Shown piece by piece: positions 20,947 to 30,318 of a stretch of 64,000 nt of DNA. A program made the translations under genes and the position numbers. The notes below the pieces were generated by a model. That model saw only the letters and a list, made by a program, of their open reading frames with translations, had not been told where the DNA came from and searched no databases. Position 1 is the stretch's first letter, and each line of letters starts with the position of its first letter. Origin of the DNA: Streptomyces violaceorubidus. Its GTDB lineage: Bacteria > Actinomycetota > Actinomycetes > Streptomycetales > Streptomycetaceae. The stretch covers positions 1-64,000 of the forward strand of contig NZ_JODM01000020.1 of the NCBI RefSeq assembly GCF_000717995.1, read 5' to 3'.

Positions 20947-23562
20947 GTGCGCACCAAACGACTCAGAGACAGACTCGCCCTGTTGCTGGCCGCCGCGCTC
21001 GGCGTGGCGGGACTCGCCGCCGTCCCGGCCGCCAACGCGGCCGACGACTCCGCCGCGGAGGTCCACGGCCTGAAGGGCGAGTACTACACCCAGTCCGCCC
21101 CCGGCGCCTTCGACTTCCACGAGCTCAAGGCCACCGGCTTCGACCCGCAGGTCGACTTCGACACCCTGGAGCCGCGACTCGCCTTCGCCACCGGGCAGGC
21201 GGACGACGTGAGTGTCCGCTGGACCGGCAAGCTCGTCCCGGAGAAGACCGGCGCCCACACCTTCTCGATCATCGGCGACAACGGCTTCCGCCTCTGGATC
21301 GGCGGACAGCTCGCCATCGACCACTGGGTCGACGACTGGGACCGCGAACAGACCGCCCAACCGATCGAGCTGACGGCCGGTCAGTCCTACGACGTCAAGC
21401 TGGAGTACTTCGAGCACTACGGCGGCTCCAACCTCCACCTGCGCTGGACCGAGCCCGGCGGCAGCAAGGAGGCGATCCCGCAGTCGGCGTTCCGCCTGCC
21501 CGACGGCTTCGACTACAACGGCGCCACGGCGACCACCGTCCAGTCCACCGGCCGCACCCTCAAGCTCGACTTCGCGAGCCCGCTCGCCGCGCCCCCGGCC
21601 GGTCTCACCGACCACCTCGAAGCGGTGATCGGCGGCGCCACCTGGCCGCTCGGCGAGACGAAGCCGGACCCCGCCGACCCCAGCGCCCTGCTCGTCGCCC
21701 TCGACCAGCCCGTCGTCGGCAACAAGAACGGCGACGCGCCCGGCACCGCCGATGTCCGCTACGACGGCGAAGGCGGCCTCACCGATACCGAAGGCAACGT
21801 TGTCAACGCCTTCTGGAGCAGCGGCGGCAACAAGTCCACCTACGAGCTGCGCACCGACTGGGCCGACGAGGTCGGGCCGGACAACGCCCTGCCGGAGTAC
21901 CCGCGCCCGCAGCTCGCCCGCGAGGACTGGCAGAACCTCGACGGCCGCTGGCAGTTCGCCGCCGCCGAGGCGGGGGAGCAGCCGCCGGTCGACAAGAACC
22001 TCAAGGAGCGCGTCCTCGTCCCGTACCCGGTGGAGTCCCAGCTCTCCGGCATCCAGCGGCACGAGGACCGCATGTGGTACCGCCGCACCTTCACCGTGCC
22101 CCGCGACTGGCACATCGGCTCCGCCCAGCGGCTGAGGCTGAACTTCGGCGCCGTCGACTGGCAGTCCGAGGTGTACGTCAACGGCACCAAGGTCGCCGAC
22201 CACAAGGGCGGTTACGACAAGTTCAGCGCGGACGTCACCGACGCCCTCAAGCCCGGCCGCACCCAGGAGCTGATCGTCGGCGTCTACGACCCGACGGACG
22301 CGGCGAACGGCGAGAACCCGCCGCTCGGCAAGCAGCGCCTGGATCCGAGCGGCATCTGGTACACGCCCAGCTCCGGCATCTGGCAGACCGTCTGGATGGA
22401 ACCGGTCGCCCGGGACCACGTGGACTCCCTCAAGCTCACCCCGCACGTCGACGGCGCGGAGAGCACCCTGACCGTCGAGCCGAAGGGCGTGCGCGACGGC
22501 GTACGCGTCGAGGCCACGGCGTACGCCGGGCACCGCGAGGTCGCCACGGTGAGTGGCCGCACCGGTGAGCCGCTGATCCTCAGGATCCGCGAGCCGCGCC
22601 TGTGGTCGCCCGACGACCCGTTCCTGTACGACCTGAAGGTCACGGTGGGACACGATCGGGTCGACAGCTACTTCGGGATGCGCTCCATCTCCGTCGACAA
22701 GGTGAACGGCGTCCCGCGCACCCTGCTCAACGGGAAGCCGACCTTCCTGATGGCCACCCTCGACCAGGGCTTCTGGCCGGACGGACTGCACACGGCGCCG
22801 ACCGACGAGGCCCTCGCGTACGACCTCAGGCTGCACAAGCAGCTCGGCTTCAACTCGGTGCGCAAGCACATCAAGGTCGAGCCCGACCGCTGGTTCTACT
22901 GGGCCGACCGGCTGGGCCTGATGGTGTGGCAGGACATGCCCGCGATGACCGCCGGGAAGAACCCGTCCACCGCAGCCCGCGCCGAGTACGAGCGGGAGAT
23001 GAAGGAGATGATCGACGAACACGTCAGCCACCCGTCGATCATCATGTGGGTCACCTTCAACGAGGGCTGGGGCCAGTACGACATCGGCCGCGTCGCCGAG
23101 CAGGCCAAGGCCTGGGACCCGACCCGGCTCGTCAACAACCAGTCGGGCCTGAACCTCGGGGCCGACGGCGGCGCCGGCGACATCATGGACGAGCACGGCT
23201 ACCCGAGCCCCGCCCTGCCGCCCTCCCCGGACGGCGAACGGGCCCTGGTCTCCGGCGAGTACGGCGGCCTCGGCCTCGCGGTGCCCGGTCACGCCTGGTC
23301 CGTGCAGCAGTCGTACGTCGACGTCGACCCGCAGACGTACACGGACGACTACCTCACCAAGCTCGACGAGGTGCGCGCCCTGGTCTGCCGGGGCGGCAAC
23401 GGCGCCGTCTACACCCAGATATCGGACGTCGAGGGCGAGCTGAACGGCCTGACGACCTACGACCGCAAGGTGCTCAAGCCGGACGTCGCGCGGGTGAAGG
23501 CGGCCCACGAGGCCCTCATCCGCGACGCGTCCCGGCCCGCCCCAGCGGGCTGCACCGCCTGA
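20947..23562 (+). CDS. Secreted GH2-family glycoside hydrolase with N-terminal PA14 domain
   Basis: The 871-residue exported enzyme has a signal peptide (to about 32), a PA14 carbohydrate-binding domain (about 38-170: GLKGEYYTQ, DNGFRLWIGGQLAIDHWVDD), a second beta domain, then GH2 sugar-binding, immunoglobulin-like and TIM-barrel domains. The acid/base is E706 in TFNEGWGQY and the nucleophile E771 in SGEYGG. GH2 covers beta-galactosidases, beta-mannosidases and beta-glucuronidases; exact specificity is not evident. Position next to a GH92 mannosidase and upstream double palindrome suggests a role in mannose-containing glycans (inference). The GTG start lies 8 bases after GAGGAGAG. Confidence 0.9.
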   Translation: MRTKRLRDRLALLLAAALGVAGLAAVPAANAADDSAAEVHGLKGEYYTQSAPGAFDFHELKATGFDPQVDFDTLEPRLAFATGQADDVSVRWTGKLVPEKTGAHTFSIIGDNGFRLWIGGQLAIDHWVDDWDREQTAQPIELTAGQSYDVKLEYFEHYGGSNLHLRWTEPGGSKEAIPQSAFRLPDGFDYNGATATTVQSTGRTLKLDFASPLAAPPAGLTDHLEAVIGGATWPLGETKPDPADPSALLVALDQPVVGNKNGDAPGTADVRYDGEGGLTDTEGNVVNAFWSSGGNKSTYELRTDWADEVGPDNALPEYPRPQLAREDWQNLDGRWQFAAAEAGEQPPVDKNLKERVLVPYPVESQLSGIQRHEDRMWYRRTFTVPRDWHIGSAQRLRLNFGAVDWQSEVYVNGTKVADHKGGYDKFSADVTDALKPGRTQELIVGVYDPTDAANGENPPLGKQRLDPSGIWYTPSSGIWQTVWMEPVARDHVDSLKLTPHVDGAESTLTVEPKGVRDGVRVEATAYAGHREVATVSGRTGEPLILRIREPRLWSPDDPFLYDLKVTVGHDRVDSYFGMRSISVDKVNGVPRTLLNGKPTFLMATLDQGFWPDGLHTAPTDEALAYDLRLHKQLGFNSVRKHIKVEPDRWFYWADRLGLMVWQDMPAMTAGKNPSTAARAEYEREMKEMIDEHVSHPSIIMWVTFNEGWGQYDIGRVAEQAKAWDPTRLVNNQSGLNLGADGGAGDIMDEHGYPSPALPPSPDGERALVSGEYGGLGLAVPGHAWSVQQSYVDVDPQTYTDDYLTKLDEVRALVCRGGNGAVYTQISDVEGELNGLTTYDRKVLKPDVARVKAAHEALIRDASRPAPAGCTA

Positions 23563-23620
23563 TCACCCGCATCCGAAGAAGAACCGCACGACGGAGCAGA
23601 CCTTCCGGAGGTCACCGCAC

Positions 23621-25939
23621 ATGAGAGGCACCCGGCGTCTGCGGCTGTGCGTGGCCGGGGTGGTGGCAGCGTCCGCGCTGCTCACCGCCCCGGCGGCGCA
23701 GGCCGCCCCGACGGCCGACCAGAACCTGACCGACCTGGTGAACCCCTTCATCGGGACCGAGAACGAGGGCAACACCTATCCCGGCGCCGCCGTGCCCTTC
23801 GGCATGGTGCAGTTCTCGCCGGACACCGGCCACAACACCGGCTACGACCACTCCGACACCCGCGTCCGCGGATTCTCCCTGGTCCACCTCTCGGGTGTCG
23901 GCTGCGGTCTCGGCGGCGACCTGCCGGTGCTGCCGACCACCGGGGACGTCACCGAGACGGACTACGCGAAGTACGCCGCCTCCTTCAGCCACGAGGACGA
24001 GGAGGCGAGCCCCGGCTACTACCGGGTCGGCCTCGACTCCGGCGTCGAGGCGGAGCTGACCGCCACCGAGCGCACCGGGGTGCAGCGCTACACCTTCCCG
24101 GCCACCGACAAGGCCAACGTCCTGCTCAACGCCGGACAGTCGCTGCACAAGAACATCTCCACCAAGGTCGAGGTGCTCGACAGCCGCACCGTGCGCACCG
24201 CGCTCACCGGCAGCGGCTTCTGCCAGGACACGAAGCCCTACACCGTCTACACGATCACCCGCTTCGACCGCCCCTTCGCCTCCTACGGCACCTGGGACGG
24301 CGGCACGGTGACCGCGGGCGCGAAGACCGGCGGCGACGGCGCCTACGTCCGGTTCGACACCACCAAGGACCGCACCGTCGAGGCGACGACCGCCCTGTCC
24401 TACGTGGACGCGCACGGCGCCGCGCTCAACCTGCGCGCCGAGGGCGGCCACTCCTTCGACGCCGTGCGCCGCGGTGCCGAGCGCACCTGGGAGCAGCGGC
24501 TGGACGACGTCAGGGTCCGGGGCGGCGACGACACCCTGCGCCGCACCTTCTACTCGTCCCTGTACCGGTCCTTCCTCGCGCCCAACGTCGGCAGCGACGT
24601 CGACGGCCGCTACACCGGCTGGGACCAGGAGATCCACCGCGCCAAGGGCTTCACGTACTACCAGAACTGGTCCCTGTGGGACACCTACCGCACCCAGTCC
24701 CAGCTCCTCGCGCTCCTCGCGCCCCGCGAGGCCCGCGACATGGCGATCTCCGTCATCAAGATCGACGAGCAGAGCGGCTGGCTGCCCAAGTGGGGCTACG
24801 GCACCGTCGAGACCAACATCATGACGGGCGACCCGGTGACCCCCTTCCTCACCAACGCCTACCAGCAGGGCCTGCTGCACGGCTGGGAGGAGCGGGCCTA
24901 CCGGGCGCTGAAGAAGAACGCCGACGGCGTCCCGCCCGCCGACTCGCCCGCCGTCGGCCGGGAGGCCAACCGCGAGTATCTCGCCGACGGCTTCGCCCCG
25001 TACGTCAAGGGCCGCCCGCACGCCAAGCCCGGCGACTCCGACTACGACCACGGCGCCTCCGCGACCCTGGAGTACGCCCTGTCCGACGCCATGCTCTCCC
25101 GCATGGCCCGTGACCTCGGCCACGACGCCGACGCGCGGCGGTACGCCGAGCGCGCCCAGAGCTACCGGAACGTCTTCGACCCCTCGACCGGCTTCTTCCG
25201 CGCCCGCGACGCCGAGGGCGCCTTCACCGGTCCGGCCGACCCGGCGCAGAGCGAGGGCTTCCACGAGGGCACGTCCTGGCAGTACCAGTGGCTGGTGCCG
25301 CAGGACCTGCCCGGCATGATCGACCTCATCGGCGGGACCGAGGCGGCGAACGCGCGGCTCGACTCCTTCTTCGCCTACGACCGGCTCCTCGCCGACCCGG
25401 CGAAGACCGCCCGCGAGGTGTGGGTGAACGGGCCGTACGACTACTACAACGCCGACAAGTACAACCCGCAGAACGAGCCCGACCTCATCGACCCGTACAC
25501 CTACCTGTCGACCGGGCAGCCCTGGAAGACGACCGACGTGGTGCACGCGGCACTCACCCTGTTCACGGACACGCCGACCGGCATGACCGGAAACGACGAC
25601 CTCGGGACCATGTCGGCCTGGAACGTGCTGTCCTCGATCGGGATCTTCCCGATCCAGCCCGGCTACGACACCTGGGGCCTGTCCACCCCGGTCTTCGAAC
25701 GAGTCGACCTCACCCTGGACCGCCGCTACTACCCGCGCGGCGCTCTGACGGTCACCGCGCCCGGCGCCTCGGACACCGACCGGTACGTCCAGTCGGCCCG
25801 CACCGACGGCTCGCCCTACGCCCGTACCTGGCTGACCACCGACGTCCTGCGCTCCGTCCGGTCGCTGGCGTTCACGGTCGGCCCGCAGCCGTCCGGGTGG
25901 GGAACCTCGGCAGAGGCGGTGCCGCCGCCCCTGACGTGA
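23621..25939 (+). CDS. Secreted GH92 alpha-mannosidase
   Basis: GH92 enzymes are calcium-dependent exo-alpha-mannosidases, mostly alpha-1,2. The 772-residue protein has a signal peptide (AAQAAP near 30) and the family's N-terminal text NLTDLVNPFIGTENEGNTYPGA. In the catalytic (alpha/alpha)6 barrel, E549 in GFHEGTSWQYQW and D659/D660 in GNDDLGTMSAW are at the known acid/base positions. It follows the GH2 gene by 58 bp with GGAGG before the ATG, so the two likely share a message. The strong hairpin after it ends the operon. Target is probably N-glycan or yeast/fungal mannan (inference). Confidence 0.94.
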   Translation: MRGTRRLRLCVAGVVAASALLTAPAAQAAPTADQNLTDLVNPFIGTENEGNTYPGAAVPFGMVQFSPDTGHNTGYDHSDTRVRGFSLVHLSGVGCGLGGDLPVLPTTGDVTETDYAKYAASFSHEDEEASPGYYRVGLDSGVEAELTATERTGVQRYTFPATDKANVLLNAGQSLHKNISTKVEVLDSRTVRTALTGSGFCQDTKPYTVYTITRFDRPFASYGTWDGGTVTAGAKTGGDGAYVRFDTTKDRTVEATTALSYVDAHGAALNLRAEGGHSFDAVRRGAERTWEQRLDDVRVRGGDDTLRRTFYSSLYRSFLAPNVGSDVDGRYTGWDQEIHRAKGFTYYQNWSLWDTYRTQSQLLALLAPREARDMAISVIKIDEQSGWLPKWGYGTVETNIMTGDPVTPFLTNAYQQGLLHGWEERAYRALKKNADGVPPADSPAVGREANREYLADGFAPYVKGRPHAKPGDSDYDHGASATLEYALSDAMLSRMARDLGHDADARRYAERAQSYRNVFDPSTGFFRARDAEGAFTGPADPAQSEGFHEGTSWQYQWLVPQDLPGMIDLIGGTEAANARLDSFFAYDRLLADPAKTAREVWVNGPYDYYNADKYNPQNEPDLIDPYTYLSTGQPWKTTDVVHAALTLFTDTPTGMTGNDDLGTMSAWNVLSSIGIFPIQPGYDTWGLSTPVFERVDLTLDRRYYPRGALTVTAPGASDTDRYVQSARTDGSPYARTWLTTDVLRSVRSLAFTVGPQPSGWGTSAEAVPPPLT

Positions 25940-25976
25940 GGTGAGGATGGGCGCAGACGCCCCATGAGCCACAGCA

Positions 25977-26007
25977 GTCCCGCCCCTGGCGACAGGGGCG
26001 GGACTTT
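25977..26007 (+). terminator. Strong intrinsic terminator after the GH92 gene
   Basis: A perfect 12-bp stem, GTCCCGCCCCTG (25977-25988) and CAGGGGCGGGAC (25993-26004), has a 4-base loop and a short T-run. It is 38 bp after the GH92 stop and is one of the clearest terminators in the window. Confidence 0.9.
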
Positions 26008-26127
26008 AATCCACTGTTAACTGTGCGTAGCCTGATCGTACTTGACCGTAATCGTCGGAGAGCGATTGACTGCTTGTCCACCCGTCGTCCATCCGCCGCC
26101 CCTGCGTCGTCCTTGCGAGGCAAGCCC

Positions 26128-27468
26128 TTGACTGCCGATCCGCTCGCTCCCCTCGACCTGGCGTTCTGGAACATCGAGTCCGCCGAGCACCCCATGCACC
26201 TGGGCGCACTCGGCGTCTTCGAGGCCGACTCGCCCGCCGCCGGCGCCCACGCGGCGGACCTGCTCGCGGCCCGCGCCCCCGCTGTGCCCGGACTGCGGAT
26301 GAGGATCCGGGACACCTGGCAGCCGCCGCTGGCCCTGCGCCGGCCGTTCGCGTTCGGCGGCGCGAGGCGCGAGCCCGACCCCCGCTTCGACCCGCTCGAC
26401 CACGTGCGGCTGCACGCCCCGGCCACCGACTTCCACGCCCGGGCCGGACACCTCATGGAACGGCCCCTGGAGCGCGGACGGCCGCCGTGGGAGGCGCATG
26501 TGCTGCCGGGCGCGGACGGCGGATCCTTCGCCGTGCTGTTCAAGTTCCACCACGCCCTCGCCGACGGGCTGCGCGCCCTGACCCTGGCCGCCGGGGTGCT
26601 CGACCCGATGGACCTGCCGGCCCCCCGCTCCCGCCCCGAGCAGCCGCCGCGCGGACTCCTGCCGGATGTGCGCGCCCTGCCCGACCGGCTGCGCGGCGCC
26701 CTGTCCGACGCGGGGCGCGCCCTGGACATCGGGGCCGCCGCGGCGCTGTCCACCCTCGACGTCCGCTCCTCGCCCGCCCTCACCGCCGAGTCCTCCGGCA
26801 CCCGCCGGACCGCGGGCGTCGCCGTCGACCTCGACGACGTGCACCACGTCCGCAAGACCACCGGCGGCACCGTCAACGACGTACTGATCGCGGTCGTCGC
26901 GGGCGCCCTGCGCCGCTGGCTGGACGAGCGCGGCGACGGCAGCGAGGGCGTCGCGCCCCGGGCCCTGATCCCCGTCTCCAAGCGCCGCCCGCGCACCGCC
27001 CACCCCCAGGGCAACCGGCTCTCCGGGTACCTGATGCGGCTTCCGGTCGGCGACCCCGACCCGCTCTCCCGCCTCGGCGCGGTCCGCGCCGCCATGGACC
27101 GCAACAAGGACGCCGGGCCCGGCCGGGGAGCCGGAGCCGTCGCCCTGCTCGCCGACCACGTGCCGGCGCTCGGCCACCGGCTCGGCGGGCCGCTGGTCTC
27201 GGGGGCCGCGCGGCTCTGGTTCGACATCCTGGTCACCAGCGTGCCCCTGCCCAGCCTCGGGCTGCGGCTCGGCGGCCACCCGCTCACCGAGGTCTATCCG
27301 CTGGCGCCGCTGGCCCGCGGGCACGCCCTGGCGGTGGCCGTCTCGACCTACCGCGGACAGGTCCACTACGGCCTGGTCGCCGACGCGAAGGCGGTGCCGG
27401 ACCTCGACCGGTTCGCCCGGGCGATCGACGAGGAGGTGGAGACGTTGCTCACGGCGTGCCGTCCCTGA
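26128..27468 (+). CDS. Wax ester synthase/diacylglycerol acyltransferase (WS/DGAT)
   Basis: The enzyme transfers fatty acyl groups from acyl-CoA to diacylglycerol or a fatty alcohol, making triacylglycerol or wax esters. The 446-residue protein has the catalytic motif HHALADG (141-147), the PLDLAFW start and the C-terminal LVTSVPLPSLG region typical of this family. Triacylglycerol storage is common in streptomycetes. I prefer the TTG at 26128 as start since GCGAGG lies 7 bases upstream and its text (LTADPLAPLDLAFWN) matches family N-termini; a GTG at 26023 has no site and adds unlike sequence. Confidence 0.9.
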   Translation: MTADPLAPLDLAFWNIESAEHPMHLGALGVFEADSPAAGAHAADLLAARAPAVPGLRMRIRDTWQPPLALRRPFAFGGARREPDPRFDPLDHVRLHAPATDFHARAGHLMERPLERGRPPWEAHVLPGADGGSFAVLFKFHHALADGLRALTLAAGVLDPMDLPAPRSRPEQPPRGLLPDVRALPDRLRGALSDAGRALDIGAAAALSTLDVRSSPALTAESSGTRRTAGVAVDLDDVHHVRKTTGGTVNDVLIAVVAGALRRWLDERGDGSEGVAPRALIPVSKRRPRTAHPQGNRLSGYLMRLPVGDPDPLSRLGAVRAAMDRNKDAGPGRGAGAVALLADHVPALGHRLGGPLVSGAARLWFDILVTSVPLPSLGLRLGGHPLTEVYPLAPLARGHALAVAVSTYRGQVHYGLVADAKAVPDLDRFARAIDEEVETLLTACRP

Positions 27469-27570
27469 CCCCCGCGGGTTTGGATCCGCGCCGCGCGCTG
27501 AATAAAATCCGCTGTTCGACAGCGGTCGCCTCCCGGAGCGCCGCACGGTGACCAGGGAACGGCAGCGGCG

Positions 27571-29118
27571 ATGACGGTGACACAGGACGGCTCGGCGACC
27601 AGGGGCGAGGCGCCCGCGGCCCAGGCGCCCGCGCGGGAGGCGGCCGCGGAAGCGGCGAGCGCCCCCGCCTACGGCCCCGGCATCGACCCGGAGCGGCTCG
27701 CCGTCTGCCTGAGCGTGCTGGAGGAACTCGACGGACTCGAGGTCGACCACCCGGACGCCATCCGGGTCCGCCGGGCCACCTCGCACATCTACCGCATGGT
27801 CAAGCAGCGCCGCCGCCAGGAGCGCCGCGCCGCCAAGACCGCCCACGACAGGGCGGTCACCGAGGCCACCGCCACCGGGTCCGCCGAGCGCATCGACGAC
27901 GAGACCGAGGGCCTGCTGCCCTCCTCGCGCACCGAGCAGGGCACGATCGCGGGGATACTCCAGCGCCCCCGCTCCTGCTACATCTGCAAGCAGCGCTACG
28001 TCGAGGTCGACTACTTCTACCACCAGCTCTGCCAGGACTGCGCCGCCGAGAACCGGGCCCGCCGGGACGCCCGCGCCGACCTGACCGGCAAGCGCGCGCT
28101 GCTCACCGGCGGCCGGGCCAAGATCGGCATGTACATCGCGCTGCGCCTGCTGCGCGACGGCGCGCACACCACCATCACCACCCGCTTCCCCAAGGACGCC
28201 ATCCGCCGCTTCAAGGCGATGGACGACTCCGCCGACTGGCTGCACCGCCTGGAGGTCGTCGGCATCGACCTGCGCGACCCCGCCCAGGCCGTGGCCCTCG
28301 CCGAGCAGGTCACCGAGCAGGGCCCGCTCGACATCCTGATCAACAACGCCACCCAGACCGTGCGGCGGCTGCCGTCCGCCTACGCCGCGCTGGTCGAGGG
28401 CGAGGGCGCCCCGCTGCCCGCCGGGGAACTGCCCGCCCACCACGTCATCGGTGCCTTCAACTCCGGTGCGGTGGACGGTCTGGCCGCGCTGCCGCTGGGT
28501 GCCTCGGGGCTCGACGCGCAGAAGGTGGCCGACCTCGCCCTGGTCGCCGGCAACGCCAGTGTGGTGCGGCACCGCGAGGGCACCGCCATCGACGCGGGCG
28601 GGCTGGTCCCGGACGTCGTCGACTCCAACACCTGGGTCCAGACCATCGAGCAGATCTCGCCGGTGGAGCTGCTGGAGACCCAGCTGTGCAACTACACCTC
28701 GCCGTTCATCCTCATCAGCGCGCTGCGCGCGTCGATGGCCGAGGCCGCGCGCAAGGCGCCCGCGGGACGCGCCTACGTCGTCAACGTCTCGGCGATGGAG
28801 GGCGTTTTCGCCCGCGGCTACAAGGGTGCGGGACACCCCAACACCAACGCGGCCAAGGCCGCCATGAACATGGTGACCCGGACCAGTGCCCAGGAGATGT
28901 TCGACACCGACCGGATCCTGATGACCTCCGTCGACACCGGCTGGATCACCGACGAGCGTCCGCACTTCGACAAGCTGCGCCTGGCCGAGGAGGGCTTCCA
29001 CGCCCCGCTCGACCTGATCGACGGCGCCGCCCGCGTCTACGACCCGGTCGTGCGCGGCGAGGCGGGCGAGGACCTGTACGGCGTCTTTCTGAAGGACTAC
29101 GCGCCCGGCAAGTGGTGA
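27571..29118 (+). CDS. SDR-like protein with N-terminal zinc ribbon and no catalytic tyrosine
   Basis: The 515-residue protein has three parts. First is an alanine-rich/basic region to about 130. Next is a four-Cys zinc-ribbon pattern at C136, C139, C154 and C157 (CYIC, CQDC). Then comes a short-chain dehydrogenase fold with dinucleotide motif near T179 (LLTGGRAKIGMYIALRLLRD), LINNATQ and NVSAMEG. The YxxxK active-site motif is not canonical: K429 is present but the tyrosine position is T425 (HPNTNAAK). It could bind NAD(P) without classical catalysis or use another residue. Such fused proteins recur in streptomycetes, but the function is unknown. The ATG has no strong ribosome site, so the start is tentative. 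Confidence 0.78.
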   Translation: MTVTQDGSATRGEAPAAQAPAREAAAEAASAPAYGPGIDPERLAVCLSVLEELDGLEVDHPDAIRVRRATSHIYRMVKQRRRQERRAAKTAHDRAVTEATATGSAERIDDETEGLLPSSRTEQGTIAGILQRPRSCYICKQRYVEVDYFYHQLCQDCAAENRARRDARADLTGKRALLTGGRAKIGMYIALRLLRDGAHTTITTRFPKDAIRRFKAMDDSADWLHRLEVVGIDLRDPAQAVALAEQVTEQGPLDILINNATQTVRRLPSAYAALVEGEGAPLPAGELPAHHVIGAFNSGAVDGLAALPLGASGLDAQKVADLALVAGNASVVRHREGTAIDAGGLVPDVVDSNTWVQTIEQISPVELLETQLCNYTSPFILISALRASMAEAARKAPAGRAYVVNVSAMEGVFARGYKGAGHPNTNAAKAAMNMVTRTSAQEMFDTDRILMTSVDTGWITDERPHFDKLRLAEEGFHAPLDLIDGAARVYDPVVRGEAGEDLYGVFLKDYAPGKW

Positions 29119-29146
29119 CGGGGTCCTCCGGGCGGCCGGGGCCACT

Positions 29147-29163
29147 CCGTCCGCGGCGGACGG
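29147..29163. terminator. Small hairpin between convergent genes
   Basis: CCGTCCG (29147-29153) and CGGACGG (29157-29163) form a 7-bp stem with a 3-base loop. It lies between the SDR-like gene stop and the stop of the convergent HD-like gene and could stop transcription both ways. Loop size is minimal, so confidence is moderate. Confidence 0.45.
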
Positions 29164-29167
29164 CGCC

Positions 29168-29611
29168 TCAGTCGACCGCGCCCAGCCGCGAGTTCCGTGC
29201 CGCGGTCAGTTCCAGTACCGTGCGCCAGTCCTCCAGGACCCCGGCGTCGAAGTCGGCGGTGCGGGCCTCGTCGTCCGCCTGGCGCAGGCTGGCCAGGTCG
29301 TCGTCGTGGGCCCAGGCCCCGGGGTGGGCCTGACGGCGCACCAGGCGGGCGACGCGGGCCCCGAGCAGCGGCCGTACCGCGTCGGCGGTCCTGGCGGCCG
29401 GATCGCCGGGCCACAGCAGCCGGCCCACCGGCGACACCAGCCCCGCGACCTGGAGCTCCTTGTCGGCGGGGCGGCGCCGGCGCAGCAGCGCGGCCGTGCG
29501 CAGCGCGTGCCCGTGCGGATCCCCGGGCCCGCCACCCGGCCCGGCGGGGGGCCGCTCGCCCCGGCAGGCGTACAGCAGATCCATCAGCTCCTCGACGCTG
29601 CGCAGTTCCAT
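29168..29611 (-). CDS. Degenerate HD-domain/PhnZ-like protein lacking most metal ligands
   Basis: The 147-residue protein is colinear with the HD-family proteins linked to phosphonate degradation: VEELMDLLYACRGE at the start, GHALRTAALLR, and LRQADDEARTADFD and LEDWRTVLE near the end. In active relatives the helix after HALRTA carries a His-Asp pair and a later His; here the first is replaced by SP (LVSPVGRLLWPG) and the other by Arg. So iron or metal binding and oxygenase or hydrolase activity are unlikely, suggesting a binding or regulatory protein or one losing function. The start at 29611 has GGGAGGAC before it. No phosphonate genes are near. Confidence 0.7.
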   Translation of the reverse strand: MELRSVEELMDLLYACRGERPPAGPGGGPGDPHGHALRTAALLRRRRPADKELQVAGLVSPVGRLLWPGDPAARTADAVRPLLGARVARLVRRQAHPGAWAHDDDLASLRQADDEARTADFDAGVLEDWRTVLELTAARNSRLGAVD

Positions 29612-30087
29612 GCCTCGGTCCTCCCACGAGACAGCTGTTGCCGACGAGCAGCAGACCATGGCGAGCTTGCGGTGCGGCCAACGGCAACTTAACTGCGCGA
29701 CCCGGCGAAGTCGGCATGCGAAGGTACGGACGCCTATGTAGGCCGAACGGGTGAGTTGTGCGCGGTGCAGAAGCGGAGGAACCGGGGCAGACTCGGGCCA
29801 ACTGCTCGTGGGGCGAAGGGCAATGGTTCTCCCATCTTTTGAGCCCCATAGAGCGCACCCCCGCTCATTTGGTTAATCTGGTCCGGACGGACGGCAGCAC
29901 AGGGCCCTACCCACACCCAAGGTCCGTCATGGGACGAGCCGGTTCACAACGGTTTGCCTCCGCACGAGTTACCGGCGCCACCGCGTCCGAACTGCATTCG
30001 ACACACACCCCGGGCGGGCGCCGGGTGCCGGACAGGAGACCGGCGCCGACAGGCCCCGAGGGTGACCCGACACATAAGGAGTGCGCG
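29612..30087. other. Divergent intergenic region between the HD-like gene and the 58-aa peptide gene
   Basis: This 476-bp stretch holds no credible gene. It includes a comparatively AT-rich segment around 29820-29885 (TTGAGC, GGTTAATCTGG) that could contain promoters, and a GC-rich leader of over 150 bases before the small gene. No terminator or conserved RNA motif was recognised. Confidence 0.5.
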
Positions 30088-30264
30088 GTGACACCGGAAA
30101 CGACGACGACCCCAGAACAACGCACCCAGGAACGCACCGGGCGCGCCGGTCGCAGGCCCGGGGAGATCGGCAGCCTGGACGTGTGGGCGCGCTCCGCCCC
30201 CATCCGTCTCGCGGGCTACGAGGAGGACCTCGCCGAGCCGCACATCCTGCCGAGCGTGGACTGA
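30088..30264 (+). CDS. 58-residue peptide of unknown function, candidate RiPP precursor or signalling peptide
   Basis: The peptide starts at GTG behind a good AAGGAG site (6 bases). A threonine-rich polar leader (PETTTTPEQ) is followed by a basic patch, then SLDVWARSAPIRLAGYEE and a C-terminal acidic-proline segment EPHILPSVD. It has no cysteine, signal peptide or membrane helix. The sharp split between a polar front and a more conserved-looking, aromatic/acidic tail is how ribosomally made peptide precursors often look, but no maturation enzyme is adjacent: neighbours are the HD-like gene and an acetyltransferase. It may be a small conserved streptomycete protein of another role. Confidence 0.6.
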   Translation: MTPETTTTPEQRTQERTGRAGRRPGEIGSLDVWARSAPIRLAGYEEDLAEPHILPSVD

Positions 30265-30318
30265 CCCGCCCACGCCCGTCCAGGCCGCCGAGCGCATGGG
30301 CGTGGCACACTCACGCCC

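Noticed and set aside
20944..23508. An 854-codon open frame on the minus strand opposite the GH2 gene
   Set aside because: It is the antisense shadow of a strongly supported gene, with Val/Ala/Arg-rich text and no domain; long antisense frames are expected at this GC.
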